43,931 bases of DNA from an uncultured Anaerotruncus sp. (GTDB lineage Bacteria; Bacillota; Clostridia; Oscillospirales; CAG-272): assembly GCA_905210995.1 (NCBI GenBank), contig CAJLZE010000008.1, positions 1 to 43,931 on the forward strand, given 5' to 3'. Shown here one piece after another: positions 26,413 through 34,023 of the stretch. Position numbers and translations under genes: made by a program. The stretch's first letter is position 1, and each line of letters opens with the position of its first letter. Below the pieces are notes generated by a model, which was not told the origin of the DNA, did not search any database, and worked only from the letters and a program-made list of their open reading frames with translations.

Positions 26413-26446
26413 ATACGGCTCGGCGCTGACAGCCGCCGAGCCGTAT
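26413..26446 (+). repeat. 13-bp perfect hairpin before lspA
   Basis: ATACGGCTCGGCG (26413–26425) pairs with CGCCGAGCCGTAT (26434–26446) around CTGACAGC. Its right arm ends 12 nt before the lspA start, and no good SD can be seen for lspA between them. There is no T-tract, so transcription probably continues; the stem may stabilise or separate the ileS and lspA messages. Confidence 0.5.
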
Positions 26447-26458
26447 ATACTTAAAAAT

Positions 26459-27067
26459 ATGCTTATTTGGTTTATCAGCGTAATCGCGCTTATTTTCATA
26501 GATCAGCTTTCCAAATGGCTCATCGTGATAACGCTTAAAGGCAATCCGCCGCTTGATCTGATCCCCGGTGTCCTGCGCTTCACATATGTGGAAAACAGAG
26601 GTGCGGCATTTGGTATGCTTGCCGACAACCGTTGGGTCTTTCTCATACTCTCTGCAATTACGATCATATGTATAATTGCATTTATGATCGTTTCAAAGCC
26701 GAAAAACAGGCTTGAACGTGCGGGACTCGCCCTTATTCTCGCAGGCGGCGTCGGAAACATGATCGACCGCGTAATGCTTGGATATGTGATAGATTTTATT
26801 GACTTCTGCGCCTTTCCCAAAGTATGGGCGTGGGTGTTCAATATTGCAGATTCGTGCATATGCATAGGCGTAGGTCTTTTGGTACTCTACGTTATCATGC
26901 TGAGCGTCGCTGAATACAAGGCAAGCAAGATCGACAAAAATCAGGTCGAAGCTGCTGTGCCGGACGATGTCGGCGGAAGCGGTGAACACACCGTGTGCCA
27001 TGCAAAAAAGTGCGCCCGCAGTCGGGACGGCGACAGCGGAAACGATTCTAAAAAAGAAGAAGAATAA
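26459..27067 (+). CDS. lspA: Lipoprotein signal peptidase (signal peptidase II)
   Basis: Membrane aspartyl protease that removes signal peptides from diacylglyceryl-prolipoproteins; the window encodes one such lipoprotein at 36518. Four membrane helices are visible, with IDQLSKWLI in helix 1, YVENRGAAFGML, and the two catalytic-aspartate motifs GNMIDR and FNIADS. The family is normally ~150–170 aa; this one is 202, with a hydrophilic C-terminal tail after about residue 150 (VAEYKASKIDKNQ… to DGDSGNDSKKEEE). The SD is poor. It is followed after 25 nt by the pseudouridine synthase, the usual neighbour in Bacillota. Confidence 0.96.
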   Translation: MLIWFISVIALIFIDQLSKWLIVITLKGNPPLDLIPGVLRFTYVENRGAAFGMLADNRWVFLILSAITIICIIAFMIVSKPKNRLERAGLALILAGGVGNMIDRVMLGYVIDFIDFCAFPKVWAWVFNIADSCICIGVGLLVLYVIMLSVAEYKASKIDKNQVEAAVPDDVGGSGEHTVCHAKKCARSRDGDSGNDSKKEEE

Positions 27068-27092
27068 AAACGCAGAAAGGATCTTGTCCGCT

Positions 27093-28157
27093 ATGACGGA
27101 AAAGAAAGAAGCGGAGCATACCGGTGGGCTCAAAATACGCCTTACGGTTGCGGAGAAAGACGTCGGCAAAAGACTTGATGCGTTCTTGGCGGAGGCTTCG
27201 TCAAACGCAGCCTCCGCCGGTCTTTTCGGAGGCATATCACTCAGCAGATCGGCAGCAGCGCGGCTGTGTGAAGAGGGACTTGTCGCTCTGGACGGAAAAA
27301 CAGCCGTAAAGAAACAAAAACTGACCGCAGGCGACGAGATCTTAGTCAGCCTGCCGGCGCCGCGGCCTGCAGAGGCTGAGCCAGAGGATATTCCCCTTGA
27401 CATAATATTCGAGGACAGCGACATAATCGTCATAAACAAACCGTCGGGGCTCGTGGTGCACCCCGCAGCCGGAAACCCGGACGGCACACTTGTGAATGCA
27501 CTGCTTGCACATTGCGGCACCTCCCTTTCCGGCATCGGCGGCGTTATGCGCCCCGGAATAGTCCACCGTATAGACAAGGACACCTCGGGGCTTTTGGTCG
27601 TTGCGAAAAACGATGCCGCGCACGCGACACTTGCAGCGGATATGAAGATACATGCCGTCCGCAGGACATACGCAGCGCTCATATGCGGTTCTCCGCGTGA
27701 GGACAGCGGAACCGTCAACGAGCCGATAGGTCGATATCCGCTCAACCGCAAAAAAATGGCGGTACTTCGCGATCCGTCAATGCACGCGCGCGAAGCCGTA
27801 ACGCATTGGAATATCTGCGAACGCTACAACGGTGCGTCCCTTACGATATGCAGACTTGAGACCGGCAGAACGCACCAGATACGCGTGCATATGGCCTTCA
27901 TAGGGCATACCGTGCTCGGTGATCCCTTGTATGGAGGCGAGCGCGGCGCCGTTTTTACTCAAAACCGACAACTCATCCACGGTCAGTGCCTGCACGCGGC
28001 AAGGCTTGAATTCAACCATCCGCGTACCGGAGAGCCGATGTGCTTTACAGCACCGTGTCCGGACGATATGCAGCGTCTTATCGACAAACTGCGGCACGCA
28101 TCCGGCTACAGCGAACCATTCAAATCTATAAAGGAATATACCAAAGAACAATCATGA
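27093..28157 (+). CDS. RluA family pseudouridine synthase (RluD/YlyB-like)
   Basis: A 354-aa enzyme that isomerises uridines in RNA, probably in 23S rRNA. The N-terminal S4 RNA-binding domain (LTVAEKDVGKRLDAFLAEA…) carries an insertion SSNAASAGLFGGI before its SRSAAARLCEEG half. The catalytic domain shows ILFEDSD-type IIFEDSDIIVINKPSGLVVHPA, then GIVHRIDKDTSGLLVVAKND with the nucleophilic aspartate, and the LETGRTHQIRVH motif. An open frame extends upstream into lspA, but the ATG at 27093 with AGAAAGG fits the domain start. It overlaps the next gene by 4 nt. Confidence 0.93.
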   Translation: MTEKKEAEHTGGLKIRLTVAEKDVGKRLDAFLAEASSNAASAGLFGGISLSRSAAARLCEEGLVALDGKTAVKKQKLTAGDEILVSLPAPRPAEAEPEDIPLDIIFEDSDIIVINKPSGLVVHPAAGNPDGTLVNALLAHCGTSLSGIGGVMRPGIVHRIDKDTSGLLVVAKNDAAHATLAADMKIHAVRRTYAALICGSPREDSGTVNEPIGRYPLNRKKMAVLRDPSMHAREAVTHWNICERYNGASLTICRLETGRTHQIRVHMAFIGHTVLGDPLYGGERGAVFTQNRQLIHGQCLHAARLEFNHPRTGEPMCFTAPCPDDMQRLIDKLRHASGYSEPFKSIKEYTKEQS

Positions 28158-28993
28158 AGGATCTTTCGAACATTCTGATTCTTACCGACCTTGACGGTAC
28201 CTTTTTCGGAGCACGTGCAAAAATAATTCAGCGGAACATTGACGCTATCGAGCGATTCAAAGCCGCAGGCGGTCTGTTTACGATCGCGACCGGACGTATG
28301 CACATGAGCCTTGAGCACTGCATACCGAATGTACGTGAGCTTGTAAACGCTCCTGTCGCCGTTTGCAACGGGACATATCTTTATGATTTCAGCAAAAATC
28401 ACCCCACCTGCGAACATTTTCTGGACCGTGACCTCACACGCCGCGCAATAGATTTTATGTTCAAAGCCCTTCCCACCGTGTGCATACGACTTTCCGTACC
28501 GGAGGGATATATGACTTGCCCACCCGTTTCACCTATGATGGAACGCGACCTGCAGAGCTGCCCACCCGAAAACCGCTATATCCTCCCCGTCGAGGAATGG
28601 ATGAATTATGATTGGTACAAGGTCGTTATACGCGACAAACCAGAACGTCTTGTGTGGCTGCGCCGCGAGCTGCGCCGCGAAATGGGAGATGACACATTCG
28701 AGGATACCATGTCCGGTCCCACATTTTTTGAGCTTCAGAAAAAAGGGTGCACCAAGGCACTCATGATCCCGGAGCTGAGACGCATATGTCAGTCGCCCGA
28801 GCACCCCGGACCGCTCAAGGTCTACGCGGTCGGAGACTATGACAACGATATTTCAATGATAAAAGCAGCCGATGTCGGCGTTTGCCCGAGCAACGCGCTC
28901 GACGAGGTGAAAAAGGTTGCCGATCTTTGCCTCTGCTCCAACGAGGAGGGCGTAATAGCCGATCTGATTGAACATATAGAGGCTGAAAACTGA
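28154..28993 (+). CDS. Cof-type HAD family phosphatase
   Basis: A 279-aa cytoplasmic phosphatase of the Cof/HAD-IIB group. Motif I is LTDLDGTFFG (nucleophile and acid aspartates), motif II is FTIATGRM, the lysine of motif III lies in KKGCTKALMI, and motif IV is AVGDYDNDISMI. The C2 cap between motifs II and III is of normal size. Substrate is probably a phosphorylated sugar or cofactor; none can be named. Its ATG overlaps the stop of the pseudouridine synthase. It ends the cluster with the terminator at 28993. Confidence 0.9.
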   Translation: MKDLSNILILTDLDGTFFGARAKIIQRNIDAIERFKAAGGLFTIATGRMHMSLEHCIPNVRELVNAPVAVCNGTYLYDFSKNHPTCEHFLDRDLTRRAIDFMFKALPTVCIRLSVPEGYMTCPPVSPMMERDLQSCPPENRYILPVEEWMNYDWYKVVIRDKPERLVWLRRELRREMGDDTFEDTMSGPTFFELQKKGCTKALMIPELRRICQSPEHPGPLKVYAVGDYDNDISMIKAADVGVCPSNALDEVKKVADLCLCSNEEGVIADLIEHIEAEN

Positions 28994-29035
28994 AAAACAG
29001 GCTCCGTCCGAATAAAGAAGACGGAGCCTGTTTTT
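28993..29035 (+). terminator. Strong rho-independent terminator of the ileS–lspA cluster
   Basis: AAAAACAGGCTCCGTC (28993–29008) pairs with GACGGAGCCTGTTTTT (29020–29035) around an 11-nt loop, giving an 11-bp GC-rich core flanked by A and T tracts. The left arm starts at the last base of the HAD gene. Confidence 0.92.
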
Positions 29036-29121
29036 CTGTCGCATGAGATGCGGCGATTTAAAATTAAAAAATAATATTCTTATAAAATCGCACAATCCGT
29101 ATATACCGCGGTCAGCAAAGC

Positions 29122-29130
29122 TGATATAAT
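29122..29130 (+). promoter_or_regulatory. Extended -10 element before the GH39-like gene
   Basis: TGATATAAT (29122–29130) matches an extended -10 (TGnTATAAT). No good -35 is seen 17 nt upstream. It lies 47 nt before the start codon and after the preceding terminator, so the gene is probably transcribed alone. Confidence 0.5.
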
Positions 29131-29176
29131 TAGATAAACAAACGGTTGCGCCGTGCGCGGCGCAGAAAGGACAATG

Positions 29177-30589
29177 ATGGACAGACTGACCAAAATCGGT
29201 AACGTGCGCGCCATGAGCGCAAAAGAGGTAGACACCTCAAGGCTCGGGATAGGTTTTGAAAAGCTCGACCGCGCGGTATTCGATCCCGAGAAGGCATACG
29301 AACCGCTCGCAAAAATCGGAGTGAAATATGTGCGTATACAGTCCGGTTGGCAGCGCACCGAGCGCATAAAAGGCATTTATGACTTCGCGTGGCTTGACGC
29401 AATAGTGGACAGACTACGCGCCGACGGCATGATACCGTGGATGAACATAGTTTACGGAAACGAGATATACGACGAGAGAGCCGCCGAGGCATACGGAGCT
29501 GTCGGATGCCCGCCGCTCTTCTCTGATGAAGCCTTCAACGCATGGATAGCATATGTGCGTGCGCTTGTCGTCCATTTCCGCGGCAGAGTACGCGATTATG
29601 AAATATGGAACGAGCCCGACGGGCGCGGTACATGGAAATGCGGTGCCAACCCCGTAGATTATGCCCGTCTCGCTATACCGACCGCTAAGGCTATACACGA
29701 ATCGGATCCCGACGCGCGCGCGCTTATCGGTGCCATGTGCCGCGCAAACATGGTCTTCTTTGCCGGTCTTGCCGAAGAAGGTGCGTTTGACATCTGCGAT
29801 GCGCTCACATATCACTGCTATACGCCCAGCGACAAAGTGATGGCAGACAGCATACGCTCAATGCGCGCATTATGCGACTATTATAAGCCAGGTATGCCGG
29901 TTATTCAAGGTGAATCCGGAACTCAGTCGCGCAGCGGCGGCAACGGAGCGCTCAAGCAAGGCGTATGGAGCGAGCGCCGCCAGGCAAAATATATGGCGCG
30001 CCACCTCATCATCGACCTGCTCGGCGGAGCGGAGTTTGCATCATACTTCTCATGCATGGACATGATAGAAGCGCTCAACGGCAAAAACGGCGATAAAGCA
30101 AGCTGGCTCGATTACGGATATTTCGGAGTTCTCGGTGCGGAATTTGATGAAAACGGTTTTTCGATAGGTGATTATAAACCGAAAATGTCATACCGCACGC
30201 TTCAGGTGCTCGCATCGGCGCTTTCGGGAGAATGGAAGGTACAGGATCTTCCGATAATGCCCCGCCCCGATGTGTCAAAGCGCATTTTCGGTACCGACGT
30301 CAACGATTTTGAAACGCTTGGCGGAGGTTTTCTGCGCCCTGACGGAAGCCGCGCCTACGTCTATTGGCACGCCTCTGACCTCATGACATCCGAATACGAA
30401 GCAACGGTAACGCTCCACGCCGCAGGTGTTCCGGGCGAGGTAAAGCTTGTTGATATGCTGGACGGAAGCATTTACTCCCTTCCCGAAAGCATTGCAGAGC
30501 CTCACGGCGACGGCAGATGGATATTCCACAACCTGCCGATCAAAGACTACCCGATGATGCTTACATTCGGCAACTTCTTGAGAGAATAA
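29177..30589 (+). CDS. Clan GH-A glycoside hydrolase, GH39-like
   Basis: A 470-aa TIM-barrel glycosidase. The acid/base glutamate is E146 in YEIWNEPDG, and the nucleophile is most likely E246 in PVIQGESG; the 100-residue spacing is normal for GH39 and related clan-A families. RIQSGWQRTER near residue 55 and DALTYHCYTPSD near 210 fit barrel loops. The C-terminal ~100 residues form a beta-sandwich typical of GH39/GH51. No signal peptide is present, so it should act in the cytosol on imported oligosaccharides. Two neighbouring ATGs (29174, 29177) share the SD AGAAAGG; 29177 has better spacing. The GH39 specificities (beta-xylosidase, iduronidase, others) cannot be separated here. Confidence 0.85.
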   Translation: MDRLTKIGNVRAMSAKEVDTSRLGIGFEKLDRAVFDPEKAYEPLAKIGVKYVRIQSGWQRTERIKGIYDFAWLDAIVDRLRADGMIPWMNIVYGNEIYDERAAEAYGAVGCPPLFSDEAFNAWIAYVRALVVHFRGRVRDYEIWNEPDGRGTWKCGANPVDYARLAIPTAKAIHESDPDARALIGAMCRANMVFFAGLAEEGAFDICDALTYHCYTPSDKVMADSIRSMRALCDYYKPGMPVIQGESGTQSRSGGNGALKQGVWSERRQAKYMARHLIIDLLGGAEFASYFSCMDMIEALNGKNGDKASWLDYGYFGVLGAEFDENGFSIGDYKPKMSYRTLQVLASALSGEWKVQDLPIMPRPDVSKRIFGTDVNDFETLGGGFLRPDGSRAYVYWHASDLMTSEYEATVTLHAAGVPGEVKLVDMLDGSIYSLPESIAEPHGDGRWIFHNLPIKDYPMMLTFGNFLRE

Positions 30590-30601
30590 TATCTTCGTGG
30601 C

Positions 30602-30641
30602 GGTGTTGAAATATCTTTCGGATATTTCAACACCACCGTTT
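30602..30641 (+). terminator. Terminator of the GH39-like gene
   Basis: GGTGTTGAAATATC (30602–30615) and GATATTTCAACACC (30621–30634) form a perfect 14-bp stem with loop TTTCG, followed by ACCGTTTTAT. Confidence 0.88.
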
Positions 30642-30664
30642 TATAATTCAAAAAAGTTATGATT

Positions 30665-30718
30665 TAAAAAATTGGAGTGACTGCCGAAAAACCTTGAGAT
30701 TTCGGCAGTCACTCCAAT
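30665..30718 (-). terminator. Terminator of the AraC-linked sugar operon
   Basis: On the minus strand a perfect 19-bp stem (arms 30671–30689 and 30700–30718, core GGAGTGACTGCCGAAA) with a 10-nt loop starts 8 nt past the ROK stop and is followed by a T6 run (complement of A at 30666–30671). It is one of the longest perfect hairpins in the window. Confidence 0.92.
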
Positions 30719-30726
30719 CGTGCTCC

Positions 30727-31647
30727 TCAGACACGATCACACGCAGAGATTATTTTTTCACATCCGGTAGCCGCACCGATAAGATGCGCATCATCGGCAT
30801 GAGGAGCTTCGAGTATCTCCCCTCTGAATCCGCACGCAGAATGTTCAAGTGCAATTCTGAGCTGAGGCATAAACAGCCCACAGTCACGCGATATCTGACC
30901 GCCGAGCATGAGAGTGTGTATTCCGTATTCGGCAAGTATCGGTGAGAGCAGCTCACCGAGCAGCCTTCCCGTATCGGCATATGCCGTTATCGCATCACGG
31001 TCGCCGTACTTTGCAAGTTCTGCTATCTGCCGCGCATCAGGCATATTGTCGCCGCATCCCGCCGCCTTGGCGTACCTTACGCATATACCGCGCGCGGATA
31101 TCAATTCTTCAGCTTCAACACCGTGAAGCGGAGCGCGGTATATGCTCACACCGGGACCGCCGTTTGCAGCGAGCAAAGGCTTACCGTTTTTCATAACGGC
31201 AAACCCGAGCCCGGTGCCGAGCATTACGACAGCAAGCCCGTTCTTTTTTTCTTCGGGCAGATCTTTTGATACGCCGAGAATGAATGCCGTCGAATCGTGC
31301 ATGATATTGACCGGCACACCTGAAAAGTCCTCGGCAAACCACGGCAGCACCGAAACACCGTAAAGCGCCGTGTACTTATGAGTCATCCTGAACGTGCCGG
31401 TCGCATAATCAAACGGCCCCGGCGTGTCCATCCCGATCGCAGATATTTCATACCCCGCGCTTGCAGCGCGTGCTTTGGCACGCGCCGCAAGCGCTTTGTA
31501 AGCGCCCCGAATGCTTTTCTCGGTACCGTTGGCTGAGTCGGCGGGTTCGGAATCATGCGTCCCGCAGATGACGGAAAGGTTTTCATCCACAAGACCGCAT
31601 TTGAGAAAGCTCCCGCCCGCATCAAGGGCATAAATGCACTTTTTCAT
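30727..31647 (-). CDS. ROK family protein, zinc-motif-lacking sugar kinase or regulator
   Basis: A 306-aa ROK protein. The N-terminal phosphate loop is ALDAGGSFLKCGLV, the second ATP-site segment is VMLGTGLGFAV, and LMLGGQIS is the adenosine-site strand. Two features are unusual. The catalytic aspartate motif, normally NDAN, reads NIMHDSTA. The CxCGxxGCxE zinc motif of typical ROK hexokinases is absent; the equivalent region reads GGPGVSIYRAPLHGVEAEEL. There is no N-terminal HTH, so a kinase is more likely than a repressor. It ends the minus-strand sugar operon; the ATG is preferred over an adjacent GTG at 31650. Confidence 0.85.
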   Translation of the reverse strand: MKKCIYALDAGGSFLKCGLVDENLSVICGTHDSEPADSANGTEKSIRGAYKALAARAKARAASAGYEISAIGMDTPGPFDYATGTFRMTHKYTALYGVSVLPWFAEDFSGVPVNIMHDSTAFILGVSKDLPEEKKNGLAVVMLGTGLGFAVMKNGKPLLAANGGPGVSIYRAPLHGVEAEELISARGICVRYAKAAGCGDNMPDARQIAELAKYGDRDAITAYADTGRLLGELLSPILAEYGIHTLMLGGQISRDCGLFMPQLRIALEHSACGFRGEILEAPHADDAHLIGAATGCEKIISACDRV

Positions 31648-31659
31648 CACGGCAGTGCC

Positions 31660-33474
31660 TCAGACTCCGCGCTTGAGCATGGTTTTGTGCATGACCGTCC
31701 ATGTGCCGGGCTTGTTGTTGACAAGCTCGACCTCACCCATCGACGCAGGTATGACGACCATATCCATATATTTCATTCTGAACTGACGCTCGGGGTGTGC
31801 TTTGCTTCTGACAGTCACATCTTCACCGTCAACAAGAGCGTACACGAAAAAGTCGCCGCTCTCGGAGTAACGTTTGGTATCGTCTGTAAAATAATCACCG
31901 AAAACGAGGTTGCGAAGCGAGAAATAAAGCTGATCACACTCGCCCACAACTATTTCCTTACCGTTTTTATCCTCACGCAGCACTCTCTTTCTGCCGTTCA
32001 CAAGATTTTCTTTGACATACGTTTCTGTCATATTGTGATTGAGGTTAAGTGCGCCGTAATATGAATGGATCGGGCGGGGATTGCCGTCAAGGTCACGACG
32101 GAGGTAGTCATACATTTTATATGTGTAGGAACCGACGGTGAGCGAACCAATCTCAAGGATCACCTGGTTCTGCCCCGACGCGTGGATCGTTCCGGCAGGT
32201 ATCATCACCTGCGTGCCCGGCTCACTGTGAACACCGTAGATGTACTTTTTATAGTCGATCTCGGTGTGTTCTTTTTCGCTCTTTTTGACCTCATCCACAA
32301 ACTCGTCAACGTTTACTCCGTCGCGGAAGCCGAGGTAAGTGCGTGCGCCCTGACCGGTAACGAAAACATAATAGCTTTCGTCCTGTCTGCCGAGCTCTCC
32401 GTTTTCCTTCATAACGAATTCAGCTCCCGGGTGAAGCTGTACGGACATATTTCCGGCAGCGTGGAATGTATCGTCATAGTTGAAGCGTATCGGGAAGAAT
32501 CCGTGGAATTCGTCGATGCACTGCCTGCCCATCAGTTTTTCTCCGAAAGATGAAACGACGGTGTAGAAAGGAACTTCAACGGTGAGTCCGTCAGCTTCGA
32601 TAACGGTAGAGACCTCCATCGGGATCATATCGAATACCCATGCGCAGTTCTTCATGGTGTCAGGCAGCCGGCGCACACCCATGGTGTAATAGCCGCCCCA
32701 TACGCCCTCAAGATAGACCGGACGCTGACGGAAGGGAGATTCCAGAGTACGGTCGATAAGCGTGAAAAGCAGGTCGGCTGGAAGCAGCGTGAGCTCCTCG
32801 GCATTGTCGCCGCAGATATAATAGTCGATATCGTGTGCGGCAAGCAGCTTTGAGCGAAGGGTAAAGGCAAGCTCGAAGTCCACATAGTAGCAACGGCGCA
32901 TCGTCGCCTTAAAGGGCATATCCTCGTCCGAACCGAGATTGCGGAAACCGCCTTTTTTGATGTTGAGGACTGCGCGCTTGGGCGTGATATCGCAGAATAT
33001 GCGCGTGTCGGCATAAGGATAAAGCTCCTCGGAAAGTGCTCCGAAGCCCCAGAGTATCAGTGTCTCACCCGACTTTTTTACCTCGTCAAGCGTCTTTTTG
33101 AGTTCCGCGAGCTTTACGGGATCGAACATTCCGGCATACCCCGCCTTGAAGAGTTTGCCGTAAAGCAAAACGGGGTCTTTTTTGCGATCCTCGGGAAGGT
33201 TGTCTCGGAAAAGCTCGCGCAGCTCGGCGGGCGACTTCAGAACCGAAGATACGGCAATTTTGCGCACATCGCCGGCAAGAGCAAGAACGGCATCGAACGG
33301 AGCGGTTGTATAACCGTCAAGAGCGATCACGCCGCCTTTTTTTACTATCGCGACAAAAGCTTTGCGCACTGAGTCATTGCCGACAGAGACGGATGCGGTA
33401 TTGATACCCTTGGCGTCAATGCGGTTTATCGCATTGGGATCGTCATAGGGAAAGGGGTTGAACATAAATGACAT
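31660..33474 (-). CDS. Long class I mannose-6-phosphate-isomerase-like protein
   Basis: A 604-aa two-part protein. The C-terminal half resembles type I phosphomannose isomerases: SVQLHPGAEF (zinc-ligand Gln-His region, about residue 350), ESYYVFVTGQGARTYLGF, and IPAGTIHASGQNQVILEIGS (about 435). These cupins interconvert mannose 6-P and fructose 6-P. The N-terminal ~210 residues (GGVIALDGYTTAPFDAVLALAG … LILWGFGALSEELYPYADTRIFCDI) look like a P-loop kinase-type fold in which the phosphate-binding loop is lost; I have seen similar extensions on long PMI proteins of gut bacteria. Whether it isomerises a phosphorylated or free sugar is not settled. It is followed 12 nt later by the ROK gene. Confidence 0.8.
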   Translation of the reverse strand: MSFMFNPFPYDDPNAINRIDAKGINTASVSVGNDSVRKAFVAIVKKGGVIALDGYTTAPFDAVLALAGDVRKIAVSSVLKSPAELRELFRDNLPEDRKKDPVLLYGKLFKAGYAGMFDPVKLAELKKTLDEVKKSGETLILWGFGALSEELYPYADTRIFCDITPKRAVLNIKKGGFRNLGSDEDMPFKATMRRCYYVDFELAFTLRSKLLAAHDIDYYICGDNAEELTLLPADLLFTLIDRTLESPFRQRPVYLEGVWGGYYTMGVRRLPDTMKNCAWVFDMIPMEVSTVIEADGLTVEVPFYTVVSSFGEKLMGRQCIDEFHGFFPIRFNYDDTFHAAGNMSVQLHPGAEFVMKENGELGRQDESYYVFVTGQGARTYLGFRDGVNVDEFVDEVKKSEKEHTEIDYKKYIYGVHSEPGTQVMIPAGTIHASGQNQVILEIGSLTVGSYTYKMYDYLRRDLDGNPRPIHSYYGALNLNHNMTETYVKENLVNGRKRVLREDKNGKEIVVGECDQLYFSLRNLVFGDYFTDDTKRYSESGDFFVYALVDGEDVTVRSKAHPERQFRMKYMDMVVIPASMGEVELVNNKPGTWTVMHKTMLKRGV

Positions 33475-33503
33475 GGCTGTATCTCCTTGTTTTTTGATCT
33501 GGT

Positions 33504-34013
33504 TCAGTTTCTTTCGAGAAGCGCAATAAACTCGCGCATGAACGCAGGAAGGTCCTCCGGACGGCGTGAAGTGACGACATTTCCGTCAACCACCGCTTCG
33601 GCGTCATCATAAAGTCCGCCGGCATTTATCACATCGTCACGTATACCGGGATAGCAGGTGCATTTTCTTCCGCGCAGCGTTCCGGCGCTGATAAGTATCA
33701 GCGGGCCGTGGCATATGGCAGCTATGGGGAGACCGTTCTTATCAAAATACCTTGTTATCTCCAGCGCTGATGCCTGCTGACGTATCTTTTCGGGTGCCGT
33801 GCCGCCGGGCAGGATAAGCCCCGCATATTCCGAAGGATCGACCTCACTCAAAAGGTGCGTCGCCTCCACGGTAAAGTGATATTTTGCCTTTATCGTGCGC
33901 TTTTCCATCGAAGCAACATCAACTGTATATCCTGCCTCACGCATGCGGAAAAGCGGATAAAGCACCTCACTGTCATCACAGTTGTCGTATGTTATAAGTA
34001 ATATCTTCTTCAC
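33504..34013 (-). CDS. DJ-1/PfpI family protein
   Basis: A 169-aa single-domain protein of the DJ-1/PfpI superfamily. The nucleophile-elbow cysteine is C101 in AAICHGPLILISAG, followed by His102, and GLILPGG at about residue 65 gives the oxyanion-side strand. Members include glyoxalases/deglycases, peptidases and chaperones; the activity cannot be told from sequence. The start is a GTG with GAGG at about 8 nt and lies 10 nt after the isomerase stop; longer frames would overlap that gene. A carbonyl-detoxifying role would fit a pathway passing through reactive sugars (inference). Confidence 0.88.
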   Translation of the reverse strand: MKKILLITYDNCDDSEVLYPLFRMREAGYTVDVASMEKRTIKAKYHFTVEATHLLSEVDPSEYAGLILPGGTAPEKIRQQASALEITRYFDKNGLPIAAICHGPLILISAGTLRGRKCTCYPGIRDDVINAGGLYDDAEAVVDGNVVTSRRPEDLPAFMREFIALLERN

Positions 34014-34023
34014 TGCCGCTACC

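Noticed and set aside
26693..27751. 352-codon minus-strand open frame over lspA and the pseudouridine synthase
   Set aside because: Both plus-strand genes there have clear catalytic motifs; the antisense frame has no domain and crosses two genes.
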